A stretch of 64,000 nucleotides of DNA, taken from the NCBI GenBank assembly GCA_965243805.1, contig OZ251577.1, positions 1,674,001-1,738,000 of the forward strand, written 5' to 3'. This DNA comes from CATQHQ01 sp965243805. Its GTDB lineage: Bacteria; Gemmatimonadota; Gemmatimonadetes; Longimicrobiales; Gaopeijiaceae. The position numbers and the translations under genes are program-made. This document shows positions 9,214 to 18,627 of this stretch, piece by piece. Every line of letters begins with the position of its first letter. The first letter of the stretch is position 1. The notes under the pieces were generated by a model. The model was given only the letters and a program-made list of their open reading frames with translations, had not been told where the DNA came from and searched no databases.

Positions 9214-10830
9214 CTACATCCCCCAGACCGCGATCTCGACACCGCTCTCGGCGGTGCGGCGGTCCCGGAAGACCTTCTCGTCCCAGCTGCGTTCTTCGCG
9301 ACGGTCGAAGACCACCAAGTGGCCCGCCTCCGCCCCGCAACGGTCCATGTACGCCGCCGTCTGTTCCACGCCATCGGCCACCGTGCGCTCCAGCCCCCGG
9401 CGGTCGTGGCGAACCTTGCACTCGACAACGTACTTGCGCACCCGCTCGCCCTCCGGCCACTCGATCAACAGGTCTGCCCGGCGGCGGCCAAGGCCGTGTT
9501 CCCGCTCGACGCGGCCGCCGCTGTTGACGATCCGCTGCAGGAACGCCTGCAACAGCAGGTGCGGCCCCGCCTCCCGGTAGTCGAACCGCTCCACCCAGCT
9601 CTCCGAGTGCTCGCGGAAGAACTCCTGGAAGCGGGCCAGCAGCTTGTCCAGCAGTAGCGCGCCGTCGGCGTCCACGTACCACGCCGGGTCGTCTTGCAAC
9701 TTGAGCTGGGTCGGCCAAGTAAGTTGCCGGGGCACCACTTCGGCGTAGATCGGGTTGGCCAGCCGCATCGGGGGATCGCGAGCGATCAGCCCCAGGTCCT
9801 GCACGTACTCGATGTCGTCGGCGGTGGACTCGAAGCCGTCGCCACCGACCAGCAAAGGCTCGACTACCCGCCGCACCCGGTCCTCCTTGAGCTTGTCGGT
9901 GAGTTGGTCCAGGTGAGTGTCGCGGCGCAGGATCAGCTGTTCGCGGGCGGCGAGCACGTCGGCTTCGGTGATGGGACGGGAGCGGTTGGCGGCCTTGACC
10001 AGGAGGCGGGAGCAGTCCGCCGCCAGTGGGCTCCGGAAGCAGGTCTCGTAGGCCAGCGCGTTGACGAGCCACGGCTGGCCTCGGGTCTGGCTCCACACCG
10101 CGTCCAGTGCGCCGGAGGTGAACGGCTGGCCCGTATCGGCGGTGTGCTGGGCCAGCAGCGCGCGCACTTCGTCCCGGGAGAAGTCGCCCAGGCGCAGGGA
10201 TTCGGCTTTGATGTTGAAGGCGCTGCCGCCGGTGACCATCGTCTTCTCGGAGCTCGAGTAGATGCGGTAGTCGCGCACGTCGCGGACGCCGCACAGAACG
10301 ACGCTCTGGGGAAAGCCGTCGGGGCGCAGGTAGTAGCCCGCTCGAAGCTGCCGCAACACGGCCAACAGCGAGTCGCCTACCAACGAGTCGATCTCGTCGA
10401 TCAGCAGCGCCAGTGGCTTGGGGCTCGCCCGGCACCAGCGAGTCAGCGCGACGCGGAGAGCACTGTGTCCGCCGGCTCTGTCCATCACGGCGGGCCATAT
10501 TTTGCCAAGGCAGCCGTCGCCCAGCGTGTCTTGCGCCGTTTCGGCCAACTCGTTCAGAACGGTGCGAATCGCCGCGTCTACGTCCTCCCGGGCAGTCGAG
10601 GCACCCTCGACGTTCACATAGACGCAGCGGCAAGGACCATCTTCGGCATTCAGCAGCTCCTGAAGCGCTAGCAGCGCGGAGGTCTTGCCCGTCTGGCGGG
10701 GGGCGTGTAGCACGAAGTACTGCTGGTCGTCGATCAGCTCCCGGATCTCGGCAAGGTCGACTCGTTCGAGCGGCGGAATGTGGTAGTGGCGGTCCGCCAC
10801 GACGGGCCCGGACCTGTTGAAGCGGCGCAT
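9214..10830 (-). CDS. AAA ATPase with C-terminal PD-(D/E)xK-like domain, paralogue 1
   Basis: The 538-residue protein has an N-terminal AAA module: Walker A APRQTGKTS (about residue 50) and Walker B LALLIDEIDSL (about 145), followed by the family-specific FPQSVVLCGVRDVRDYRI. A helical/winged middle region follows. The C-terminal segment has D-x-LIEW and the strand YVVECKVRHD, which fits a PD-(D/E)xK nuclease core (D...E-x-K). The ends are family-typical (MRRFNRSGPVV... and IAVWGM). It is the last of three tandem paralogues and starts 7 bases after the stop of paralogue 2. The C-terminal third is nearly identical to paralogue 3. The function of this ATPase family is not established; nucleic-acid processing or defence is inferred. 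Confidence 0.82.
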   Translation of the reverse strand: MRRFNRSGPVVADRHYHIPPLERVDLAEIRELIDDQQYFVLHAPRQTGKTSALLALQELLNAEDGPCRCVYVNVEGASTAREDVDAAIRTVLNELAETAQDTLGDGCLGKIWPAVMDRAGGHSALRVALTRWCRASPKPLALLIDEIDSLVGDSLLAVLRQLRAGYYLRPDGFPQSVVLCGVRDVRDYRIYSSSEKTMVTGGSAFNIKAESLRLGDFSRDEVRALLAQHTADTGQPFTSGALDAVWSQTRGQPWLVNALAYETCFRSPLAADCSRLLVKAANRSRPITEADVLAAREQLILRRDTHLDQLTDKLKEDRVRRVVEPLLVGGDGFESTADDIEYVQDLGLIARDPPMRLANPIYAEVVPRQLTWPTQLKLQDDPAWYVDADGALLLDKLLARFQEFFREHSESWVERFDYREAGPHLLLQAFLQRIVNSGGRVEREHGLGRRRADLLIEWPEGERVRKYVVECKVRHDRRGLERTVADGVEQTAAYMDRCGAEAGHLVVFDRREERSWDEKVFRDRRTAESGVEIAVWGM

Positions 10831-10837
10831 CGTCACG

Positions 10838-12415
10838 TCACATACCCCAGACCGCGATCTCGGTGCCGCTCTCGGCGGTACGGCGGTCCCGGAACATTTT
10901 CTGGTCCCAGCTGCGTTCCTCGCTGCGGTCGAAGACCACCAGGTGGCCCGCCTCCGCACCGCAACGGTCCATGTACGCCGCTGTCTGTTCCACGCCGTCG
11001 GCCACCGTGCGCCCTAACCCCCGGCGATCGTGGCGAACCCTGCACTCCACCACGTACTTGCGGATGCGCTCGGCCTCCGGCCACTCGATCAGCAGGTCGG
11101 TGCGACCGCTCCCCAGCGCGTACTCCCGCTCGATCCGCCCGCCGCTGTTGACAACCCGTTGCAGAAACGCTTGCAGGAGCAACTGCGGCCCCGCCTCCCG
11201 GAAGTCGTAGCGCTCTACCCAGTGCTCCGAGTTCTCACGGTAGAACTCCTGGAACGCCTCGATCAGTTTCGCAAGGTTCAGCGCGCCCGAACCGTCCACG
11301 TACCAAGCCGGGTCATGGGGGAGGTCGTCTTGGGCGAGCCACGTCAGCTCGCGGGGCACCACCTCGGCGTAGATCGGGTTGGCCATGCGGATCGGTGGAT
11401 CACGGGCGATCAGCCCCAGGTCCCGAACGTACTCCACGTCCCGCTCCGTGTAGCTCGACCGGTCGCTCCCCGCCAGGATCGGTGCCACCACGCGCCACAC
11501 CCGGCCCTCTTTGAGCTTGTCGGTCAGCTGGTCCAGGTGCGTGTCGCGGCGCAGGATCAGCTCTTCGCGGGCCTCCAGCACGTCGGCCTCGGTCACGGGG
11601 CGGGTGCGGTCGGCGGCCAGTGCGTTCCGGAAGCATGTCTCGTACGCCAGGGCGTTCACGAGCCAGGGCTGGCCCCGAGTCTGGCTCCACACGGCCTCCA
11701 GCGCACCACTGCCGAACGGCTGGCCCGTCTCGGCGGTGTGCTGGCCCAGCAGCGAGTGCACTTCGCCCCGGGTGAAGTCGCCCAGCCGCAACGACTCGGC
11801 CTTGATGTTGAACGCACTGCCGCCGCCAACCATCGTCTTGGCGGAGCTCGAGTAGATGCGGTAGTCGCGCACATCGCGGACCCCGCACAGGACGACGCTC
11901 TGGGGAAAACTCTCGGGGCGGTGAGGGTAGTCCGCCCGCAGCTGACGCAGCACGGACAGCAGCGAGTCGCCCACCAGTGCGTCGATCTCGTCGATCAGCA
12001 GCACTAGAGGTTTCTCGGCCGCCTCGGCCCAGCGCGACAATGCCTCCCCGAGGGCTCCGGGGCCGTGTTGGGCGAAGATCCGGGACCAAGTTTCGGTCAG
12101 ATAGTCGTCGCCCGTCTGCCTTGCTTGGCGGGCCAATTGGGCCAGGATCACCTTCGTTGCGCGCTCCACGTCTTCGCGCATCGCCTGTCCGACCTCCACG
12201 TTCACGTAGACGCAACGGTAGCCGCCCTCGGCGTTCAGCAAGTCCTGAAGCGCCAGCAGCACAGAGGTCTTGCCCGTCTGGCGGGGCGCGTACAGGACGA
12301 AGTACTGCTTCCAGGCAACGAGCTGTCGGATCTCGGCAAGGTCGACCCGTTCAAGCGGCGGTATGTGGTAGTGGCGTCCCGCCACAACGGGCCCGGACCT
12401 GTTGAAGCGGCGCAT
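10838..12415 (-). CDS. AAA ATPase with C-terminal PD-(D/E)xK-like domain, paralogue 2
   Basis: The 525-residue product has the same architecture as its two neighbours: Walker A APRQTGKTS, Walker B LVLLIDEIDAL, the FPQSVVLCGVRDVRDYRI block and a C-terminal nuclease-like core. The putative catalytic E-x-K strand reads ECRV instead of ECKV, so the Lys is replaced by Arg and nuclease activity may be weakened. The C-terminal domain is the most divergent of the three copies (GSGRTDLLIEW). It starts 2 bases after the stop of paralogue 3, so translation is almost certainly coupled. Confidence 0.82.
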   Translation of the reverse strand: MRRFNRSGPVVAGRHYHIPPLERVDLAEIRQLVAWKQYFVLYAPRQTGKTSVLLALQDLLNAEGGYRCVYVNVEVGQAMREDVERATKVILAQLARQARQTGDDYLTETWSRIFAQHGPGALGEALSRWAEAAEKPLVLLIDEIDALVGDSLLSVLRQLRADYPHRPESFPQSVVLCGVRDVRDYRIYSSSAKTMVGGGSAFNIKAESLRLGDFTRGEVHSLLGQHTAETGQPFGSGALEAVWSQTRGQPWLVNALAYETCFRNALAADRTRPVTEADVLEAREELILRRDTHLDQLTDKLKEGRVWRVVAPILAGSDRSSYTERDVEYVRDLGLIARDPPIRMANPIYAEVVPRELTWLAQDDLPHDPAWYVDGSGALNLAKLIEAFQEFYRENSEHWVERYDFREAGPQLLLQAFLQRVVNSGGRIEREYALGSGRTDLLIEWPEAERIRKYVVECRVRHDRRGLGRTVADGVEQTAAYMDRCGAEAGHLVVFDRSEERSWDQKMFRDRRTAESGTEIAVWGM

Positions 12416-12417
12416 CG

Positions 12418-13995
12418 TCACATCCCCCAGACCGCGATCTCGACGCCGCTCTCGGCGGTACGGCGGTCCCGGAACACCTTCTCGTCCCAACTGCGTTCCT
12501 CGCGACGGTCGAAGACCACCAAGTGGCCCGCCTCCGCACCGCAGCGGTCCATGTACGCCGCCGTCTGCTCCACGCCTTCGGCCACCGTGCGCTCGAGCCC
12601 CCGGCGATCGTGGCGAACCTTGCACTCCACTACGTACTTGCGCACCCGCTCGCCCTCTGGCCACTCAATCAGCAGGTCAGCCCGGCGGCGCCCCAGCCCG
12701 TGTTCCCGCTCAACACGGCCGCCGCTGTTGACGATCCGTTGCAAGAACGCCTGCAACAGCAGGTGCGGCCCCGCCTCCCGGTAGTCGAACCGCTCCACCC
12801 AGCTCTCCGAGTGCTCGCGGAAGAACTCCTGAAAGCGGGCCAGCAGCTTGTCCAGCAATAGTGTGCCGCTGGCGTCCACATATCGCGCCGGGTCCTCCTG
12901 CAACTTGAACTGGGTTGGCCACGTCAGCTGCCGGGTCACGACTTCGGCGTAGATCGGGTTGGCCAGCCGTATCGGCGGGTCGCGAGCGATCAGCCCCAGG
13001 TCCTGTACGTACTTGATGTCGTCGGCGGTGGACTCGAAGCCGTCGCCGCCGACCAGCAGGGGCTCGATCACCCGCCGCACCCGGTTCTCCTTGAGCTTGT
13101 CGGTCAGCTGATCCAGGTGCGTGTCGTGGCGCAGGATCAGCTGCTCCCGGGCGACGAGCACATCGGCTTCGGTGATGCGGCGTGTGCGGACGGCGGCCAG
13201 TGCACCCCGGAAGCAGGCTTCGTATGCCAGCGCGTTGACGAGCCAGGGCTGGCCACGGGTCTGGCTCCACACCGCCTCCAGTGCGCCAGCGCTGAACGGC
13301 TGGCCCGTATCGGTGGTGTGCTGACCGAGAAGCGCGTGCACTTCGTCCCGGGAGAAGTCGCCCAGCCGCAACGACTCGGCCTTGATGTTGAACGCGCTGC
13401 CGCCCGTCACCATCGTCTTTGCGGAGCTGGAGTAGATGCGGTAGTCGCGCACATCGCGGACTCCGCACAGAACGACGCTCTGGGGAAAGCTCTCGGGACG
13501 GTGAGGGTAGTCGGCGCGCAACTGTCGCAATACGGACAGTAGCGAGTCGCCCACCAGCGAGTCGATCTCGTCAATCAACAGCACCAGAGGCTTCTCGGCC
13601 GCCTCGGCCCAGCGCGACAGTGCCTCCCCGAGGGCTCCGGGGCCGTATTCGGCGAAGATCCGGGGCCAGGCGTCGGTCAGATAGTCGTCGCCCACTCGCC
13701 TTGCTTGGCGGGCCAATTGACCCAGGATCACTTCGGTCGTTGCCCTGACGTCCTCGCGCATCGCCTGTCCGGCCTCCACGTTGACGTAGACGCAACGGTA
13801 GCCGCCCTCGGCGTTCAGCAGGTCTCGAAGCGCCAGCAACGCAGAGGTCTTGCCCGTCTGGCGGGGCGCGTGGAGCACGAAGTAGCGCTTCCAGGCGACA
13901 AGCTGCCGGAGTTCGGCAAGGTTCACGCGGGCCAACGGCGGAATGTGGTAGTGCTCCCCCGCCACCACCGGGCCGGACGTGTTGAAGTAGCGCAT
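12418..13995 (-). CDS. AAA ATPase with C-terminal PD-(D/E)xK-like domain, paralogue 3
   Basis: The 525-residue ATPase has the Walker A, Walker B and FPQSVVLCGVRD blocks of the family and an intact ECKV nuclease-like strand. It is a mosaic. Up to about residue 320 it follows paralogue 2 (for example GPGALGEALSRWAEAAEKP), and after LLVGGDGFESTADDI it follows paralogue 1 almost residue for residue. This pattern suggests gene conversion or recombination between tandem copies. Its ATG overlaps the TAA of the upstream propeller gene by one base (TAATG), making it the third gene of the five-gene operon. Confidence 0.83.
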   Translation of the reverse strand: MRYFNTSGPVVAGEHYHIPPLARVNLAELRQLVAWKRYFVLHAPRQTGKTSALLALRDLLNAEGGYRCVYVNVEAGQAMREDVRATTEVILGQLARQARRVGDDYLTDAWPRIFAEYGPGALGEALSRWAEAAEKPLVLLIDEIDSLVGDSLLSVLRQLRADYPHRPESFPQSVVLCGVRDVRDYRIYSSSAKTMVTGGSAFNIKAESLRLGDFSRDEVHALLGQHTTDTGQPFSAGALEAVWSQTRGQPWLVNALAYEACFRGALAAVRTRRITEADVLVAREQLILRHDTHLDQLTDKLKENRVRRVIEPLLVGGDGFESTADDIKYVQDLGLIARDPPIRLANPIYAEVVTRQLTWPTQFKLQEDPARYVDASGTLLLDKLLARFQEFFREHSESWVERFDYREAGPHLLLQAFLQRIVNSGGRVEREHGLGRRRADLLIEWPEGERVRKYVVECKVRHDRRGLERTVAEGVEQTAAYMDRCGAEAGHLVVFDRREERSWDEKVFRDRRTAESGVEIAVWGM

Positions 13996-15197
13996 TAGGG
14001 TGCCCGACGCCGGATGCCAAGGCGGGTTACGTAGAGTTCCAGATCGTCGCCCATGCCCGCCAGAAGCAGGTATCGGGTCGTGGCGTAAGCGGGAAGCGAA
14101 CCCATAATCCCTGTCTTCACCGGTTCCGGCAACGTGGCCCGGCCCAAGTACTGGCCGTCCGGTCCGAAGGCGTCGACTGCCGTACCGGCGGGTGCCGTTT
14201 CACTCTCGGGCACGACGTACAGCGTCCCCGTTCCGTCGGCGAAGATGGCTTTGAGGATCGGCTTCTCGTCGGGAAGCGCGGCAAGCCGCTCTTCGGCGTC
14301 GGGGCGGTCACCCAGGAGCTCGCGCACGGCTTCGAAGTCGGCTTCAACAACCGGGGCTGGGGTTTCGTCCAGGGAGACGACCAACAGCGTGTCACCTTCC
14401 AGTGAGCGCTTGTAGACGCGGTACTCTCGAGAGTGGCCGAACCAGATCGTCCGTCCACCTTCCAAGGCGTACAGCAGGCTACCGGCGAAGTAGTCCCTGT
14501 ACGTGGTCCTGCCGCCTATCTCCACCATCTCCGCCGTGTACTCCAGCGGAGGGAAGGGAGGGAAGGAGTCGCGGTGCTCGTCGCGACGCTCATCGGCCAC
14601 ATAGTCGCCTTCGGGCAGCGAATCACCGCCTTCCAGATTGGCGGGGAGAACAACCGGAAAGGCCTGCGTCTCCGCAGGGAGGCTGCCCCGTACTCGGTTG
14701 GGAAACCATATCCTCCAATCCGTGTATCGGCCGTTCGAGCTGACGGAACGGTCCCAAGTTCTTGTTCCCGGATACCCTCGCCCGCGTCGGGGCAGGGCAA
14801 ACACGAACGAGCCGTCCGGCTCGAAGACCGAAACGCGGGCCGTCGCCGGGTCGGGCACCCAAATCCGGTTGTCGGGACCGACGCTGACGCCCGAGGCTCT
14901 CGACAGCTCTCCCGGTCCTTCGCCTCTTCGCCCTATGGAGTGCGAGTAGGTGCCGCTCGCGTTGAAGACAAACACCTGTTGGGCCATTCTGTCCAGCACG
15001 TAGATGTTGTCGTTGCCGTCTGCCGCCACGGCCTCGATCACGCCGAAGCCCTCGGCCGGACCGACGATCCTGACTTCCTCTTCGAGACGCCAGCCGTTGG
15101 CGGATGTTGCTGCGGGGTTCGTGGTATCCGGTTTGTCGCAGCTGGCGAGCACGGCGAATGCCGTCGTGGCAACGCAGGATACCCCGACCGCCCTCAC
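13995..15197 (-). CDS. 6-bladed beta-propeller lipoprotein in ATPase operon
   Basis: The 400-residue product has a signal peptide with lipobox (TTAFAVLASC, Cys about residue 20), then propeller repeats including the strand NDNIYVLDRMAQQVFVF and the signature HSIGRRGEGPGELSR. It should be lipid-anchored outside the cytoplasm. It is unusual in being locked into an operon of cytoplasmic ATPases: its ATG overlaps the stop of the OLD-like ATPase gene by 4 bases (ATGA), and its TAA overlaps the start of ATPase paralogue 3 (TAATG). Either it has a role with them or it was captured by a generic lipoprotein gene cluster. Confidence 0.8.
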   Translation of the reverse strand: MRAVGVSCVATTAFAVLASCDKPDTTNPAATSANGWRLEEEVRIVGPAEGFGVIEAVAADGNDNIYVLDRMAQQVFVFNASGTYSHSIGRRGEGPGELSRASGVSVGPDNRIWVPDPATARVSVFEPDGSFVFALPRRGRGYPGTRTWDRSVSSNGRYTDWRIWFPNRVRGSLPAETQAFPVVLPANLEGGDSLPEGDYVADERRDEHRDSFPPFPPLEYTAEMVEIGGRTTYRDYFAGSLLYALEGGRTIWFGHSREYRVYKRSLEGDTLLVVSLDETPAPVVEADFEAVRELLGDRPDAEERLAALPDEKPILKAIFADGTGTLYVVPESETAPAGTAVDAFGPDGQYLGRATLPEPVKTGIMGSLPAYATTRYLLLAGMGDDLELYVTRLGIRRRAP

Positions 15198-16282
15198 CGA
15201 ACGCCCCGCAGGTCGAAGTCCACGGCGTCGTGCAACCGCCGCAGTCGTTCACCGCCGTACCTCTGCACAGTGACTTGATTTGCTGTGCGACCCAACGCGT
15301 AACCCACGATGTCGTCCCCTCGACCGCTGTTCATCAACCACGCGTCAATCAATTCCTTGCTGTGCGTCGTGAGGAACAACTGTACATTGAGTTCGACCGC
15401 CAGCTCGCGAATCAGGCGTGTGAAATGCTCCAGGAGCTCTGGGTGAATCGCATTCTCGAAATTGTCGACGAGCAGCACGCCGCTCCGCGCACCGGCGCAC
15501 AGCAGGCCGATCTCGAAGATACGGCTTACGCCCTCGCCAAACGAAGTTAGGTCCAGTGCCCTGTCGAATCCTTCGTGGAAGACAAGGAACCGTCTGTCGG
15601 CCATCTCGATGTTGATCAATGCGGGGTCGATGTGCTTCTTTAAGAAGTCGATTACCTGTTTTTTTGTGCCGGCCTCCAAGCTTTCCTTGTGGGACCATTC
15701 CAGCACACGAGAACAACTGGCAGCAAAGGGGCTCGTGATCACGGCTCGGCACAACCAGTTTCGCCCGCGACGACGGGTGCGCCGGGCTCGATCCGCGAAG
15801 AACATGACCTTGGTGGCTTGGTCGCGACCACCGTAGCTGGCGTTGATGGCAAAGCCACCCAGAAAGGCGGCGTGATCACCTATGTCGTCTCTGGGGCCGT
15901 CAAGCCGTGTTGCCCCGAACGTGGCCGCGTTGTCGTCGATTCTGTCGAAGGCTCCCGAAATCTGAATCGTCGCCGGAAGTTGACTGACGACCCAACGTGG
16001 TTCGGGATCGCACTCAATCTGGCCGCGCCATCCAAGCACATCCAGAAGACCCCGGTCGTCGTTCTGACAAGCCAGCAGATAGACCGACTCCAGCAGAGAA
16101 GTCTTGCCGACGCTGTTGCGGCCAACGACGATGTTCACTTGACCCAAGTCTTCCAGCACTAGGCCGTCGATGCTGCGATACCGCTCGACGCTTACCGACA
16201 AGAACTGGGTGCTCGTGATCTCGTTGAACGGCTTCCACGGCGACCGGCAATCGATCATGGATGTCCCGGCCTCGTCGCTCAT
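15194..16282 (-). CDS. AAA ATPase, OLD/ATPase-15-like (ABC-type NTPase)
   Basis: The 362-residue protein has an ABC/SMC-like split nucleotide-binding fold. It shows an N-terminal RYRSIDGLVLEDLGQVNIVV strand pair and Walker A VGRNSVGKTSLLES (about residue 48), a mid-protein insertion, then GVLLVDNFENAIHPELL (Walker B, with Glu-Asn replacing the usual Asp-Glu) and the switch TTHSKELID. There is no TOPRIM nuclease domain, unlike full OLD proteins, so it resembles the standalone AAA_15/AAA_21 ATPases found in defence islands. The start at 16282 has a GGAAGGG site; a longer frame upstream lacks homology. It heads the coupled five-gene operon. Confidence 0.78.
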   Translation of the reverse strand: MSDEAGTSMIDCRSPWKPFNEITSTQFLSVSVERYRSIDGLVLEDLGQVNIVVGRNSVGKTSLLESVYLLACQNDDRGLLDVLGWRGQIECDPEPRWVVSQLPATIQISGAFDRIDDNAATFGATRLDGPRDDIGDHAAFLGGFAINASYGGRDQATKVMFFADRARRTRRRGRNWLCRAVITSPFAASCSRVLEWSHKESLEAGTKKQVIDFLKKHIDPALINIEMADRRFLVFHEGFDRALDLTSFGEGVSRIFEIGLLCAGARSGVLLVDNFENAIHPELLEHFTRLIRELAVELNVQLFLTTHSKELIDAWLMNSGRGDDIVGYALGRTANQVTVQRYGGERLRRLHDAVDFDLRGVR

Positions 16283-16484
16283 GCTGCCCTTCCAGACTCG
16301 TCCCGCAGGGTAACCCGAGCGGGTTCCGGGCGCCGGACCCCATAGACGGGAGCGGCAGTTGGTGCAGTGCGTTCCGATCTGCCTGCGATATAGGAAGGCT
16401 ACGGGAACAGGTCGCAGATTCGCAAGCGCACTCCGCGCATGAGGTGGCCGGAGGCGCGGAATTGTCGGCCCCCGGGCCTCCTCC

Positions 16485-16513
16485 TTGAGACCGCTTCCCC
16501 CCGCTACCATATT
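16485..16513 (+). promoter_or_regulatory. Probable promoter of the prfA operon
   Basis: TTGAGA (16485-16490) and CATATT (16508-16513) are separated by 17 bases. Transcription would start near 16520, giving a leader of about 33 bases before the prfA ATG at 16553. The -10 match is modest. Confidence 0.4.
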
Positions 16514-16552
16514 TGCACCGGTCCCGCCGTCCACCGCCTCCCGGAACGCCCC

Positions 16553-17650
16553 ATGAACTCCCGCCTTGCCGAACGACTCTCCGAGACGGAGACCCGGTGC
16601 CGGGAGCTGGACCGGGAGCTGGCGAACCCGGAAGTCACGCGCGACGCCTCCCGCCTTCGGGACCTGGGCAAGGAGCGCGCAGCCCTTTCCGCCGTGGTCG
16701 AGAGCGGACGCCAGGTGGCGGCGTTGGAAGAAGAGCTTGCCGGGGCGCGGGAACTGGCCGTCGCAGACGACGATCCCGAGCTCAAGGAGATGGCCCAGGA
16801 GGAGGCTGCCGCCCTTCAGCTGCGGCTGGCGGAGGCGACTCGGCGGTTTCGGCAGGCACTGGCGCCCGCCGACCCCATGGAGGACCGACCAGCGGTGGTG
16901 GAGATCCGGGCCGGCACTGGCGGGGACGAGGCGGGTCTCTTTGGTGCCGACCTGCTACGCATGTACCGACGGCTGGCGGAGCGCGCCGGCTGGACGATCG
17001 AGATGGCCAGCATCTCGGCGGGGATGCTGGGCGCAATCAAAGAAGCGGTCTTCACTGTGCGGGGGAAGGGTGCCTACGGACGGCTCCGCTTCGAGTCCGG
17101 CACCCATCGCGTCCAGCGCGTGCCCGAGACCGAAAGCCAGGGCCGGGTCCACACCTCCGCCGCCACCGTCGCGGTGCTCCCCGAAGCCGAGGAGGTAGAC
17201 GTGCGGATCGACCCGTCGGAGCTGCGGGTCGACGTCTTCCGCTCGTCGGGACCCGGTGGACAGTCGGTCAACACGACGGACTCGGCGGTGCGGGTCACCC
17301 ACGTCCCCACGGGCATGGTCGTTTCGTGCCAGGACGAAAAGTCGCAGCACAAGAACAAGGCGCGCGCGATGAAAGTTCTCCGCTCGCGGCTGCTGGATCG
17401 GATCACGGCCCAGCGCGAGGCGGAACGGGCGGCGGAGCGTCGCTCCCAGATCGGCAGCGGCGACAGGTCCGCCAAGATCCGCACCTACAACTTCCCCCAG
17501 AACCGGGTGACCGACCACCGGATCGGACTGACCCTCTATAAGCTGGCCGACATTCTCGACGGCGACCTGGAGGAGATCGTCGCCGCCCTGCGGCTGGCCC
17601 GCGAGGAGGAGCGGCTGGCCGGACGCGCCTCCCCAGCCGAGTCCTCGTGA
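16553..17650 (+). CDS. prfA: Peptide chain release factor 1
   Basis: RF1 ends translation at UAA and UAG. The 365-residue protein has the expected length and domain order: an N-terminal helical domain, the stop-codon-reading PxT tripeptide in QRVPETESQGRVHTS, the catalytic GGQ loop in RSSGPGGQSVNTTDSAVR, and the RF1-type end NFPQNRVTDHRIGLTLYKL. The PxT motif, not SPF, separates RF1 from RF2. The start at 16553 gives the usual N-terminus; there is no strong Shine-Dalgarno. Its TGA overlaps the GTG start of prmC, the enzyme that methylates this GGQ Gln, so the substrate and its modifier are coupled. Confidence 0.96.
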   Translation: MNSRLAERLSETETRCRELDRELANPEVTRDASRLRDLGKERAALSAVVESGRQVAALEEELAGARELAVADDDPELKEMAQEEAAALQLRLAEATRRFRQALAPADPMEDRPAVVEIRAGTGGDEAGLFGADLLRMYRRLAERAGWTIEMASISAGMLGAIKEAVFTVRGKGAYGRLRFESGTHRVQRVPETESQGRVHTSAATVAVLPEAEEVDVRIDPSELRVDVFRSSGPGGQSVNTTDSAVRVTHVPTGMVVSCQDEKSQHKNKARAMKVLRSRLLDRITAQREAERAAERRSQIGSGDRSAKIRTYNFPQNRVTDHRIGLTLYKLADILDGDLEEIVAALRLAREEERLAGRASPAESS

Positions 17651-18627
17651 CCGTCCGCCGGGCAGTGCGCCGGGAAGCCGTTCGGTCCCGGCCCGACAGG
17701 CCCCACGAGCCCCCCCTCACCGTCCTGGAGGCCGTCCGCCGGAGCACCGAGTACCTGGGCCGCAAGGGCGTGGAGAACAGCCGCCTCGACGCGGAGCACA
17801 TCCTGTCCCATGTCCTGGAGATGGGGCGCCTCCAGCTCTACCTGCACTTCGACCGCCCGCTCTCCTCCGCCGAAATGGCCGCCTGCCGGCCGCTGCTCCG
17901 ACGTCGGGCAGCCCGGGAGCCACTCCAGTACGTCCTGGGCACGGCCCCGTTCCGCAACCTGGAGCTGACCGTTGGCCCTGGCGTCGCCGTCCCGCGCCCC
18001 GAGACCGAGCACATGCTGGACGCGCTGCTCGACCTGCTGGACACGCTGCTCGACGCCACCGGACGCGGGCGAGACTCGACGGCCCCGTTCGGCTCGGCCC
18101 CGTTTGGCTCGGCCCTGGACATCGGCACAGGGTCCGGCGCTCTTGCCCTGGCGCTGGCGGACGAGAAGCTGGCCGACATGGTGGTCGCCACCGACGTGTC
18201 GTCCACTGCCCTCGCCGCCGCTCGACGCAACGCCGCGCAGGCCGGAATCGAAGCCGTCGAGTTCCGCAAAGGCCCGTTGCTGGAGCCCGTGGCAGGCGCG
18301 ACCTTCGACCTGATCGTGTCCAACCCCCCCTACCTCACCACCGCCGAGTGGCGTTCGGCGGCGCCCGAGGTGCGGGAGTGGGAGCCCCGGGTCGCCATGG
18401 AGGCGGGCCAAGACGGGCTCGACGTGATTCGTCCGCTGATCCGGTCCGCCGTTCCCGCGCTCCGTCCTGGCGGGTGGATCGGGCTGGAGGTGGGGCGTAG
18501 CCAGACCGGGGCCGTCGCAAGCATCTTCCGAGAGGCCGGGGCCGGTCAGGTCGTCGTAAGGGAAGACTTGGCAGGTCTGCCGCGCTATGTTTTCGCCCAG
18601 TCACGAGAGGAGCCCGCGGTTGGCTGA
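17647..18627 (+). CDS. prmC: Release factor glutamine N5-methyltransferase
   Basis: PrmC transfers a methyl group from SAM to the Gln of the release factor GGQ motif. The 326-residue protein has the helical N-terminal domain (LDAEHILSHVL), the SAM-binding LDIGTGSGALALALA strand-loop, and the diagnostic catalytic NPPY in IVSNPPYLT. It starts at a GTG overlapping the prfA stop (GTGA). A small insertion before the SAM motif is a DNA-level repeat coding APFGSAPFGSA (about 18090-18115), one of several short repeat expansions in this genome. Confidence 0.94.
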   Translation: MTVRRAVRREAVRSRPDRPHEPPLTVLEAVRRSTEYLGRKGVENSRLDAEHILSHVLEMGRLQLYLHFDRPLSSAEMAACRPLLRRRAAREPLQYVLGTAPFRNLELTVGPGVAVPRPETEHMLDALLDLLDTLLDATGRGRDSTAPFGSAPFGSALDIGTGSGALALALADEKLADMVVATDVSSTALAAARRNAAQAGIEAVEFRKGPLLEPVAGATFDLIVSNPPYLTTAEWRSAAPEVREWEPRVAMEAGQDGLDVIRPLIRSAVPALRPGGWIGLEVGRSQTGAVASIFREAGAGQVVVREDLAGLPRYVFAQSREEPAVG

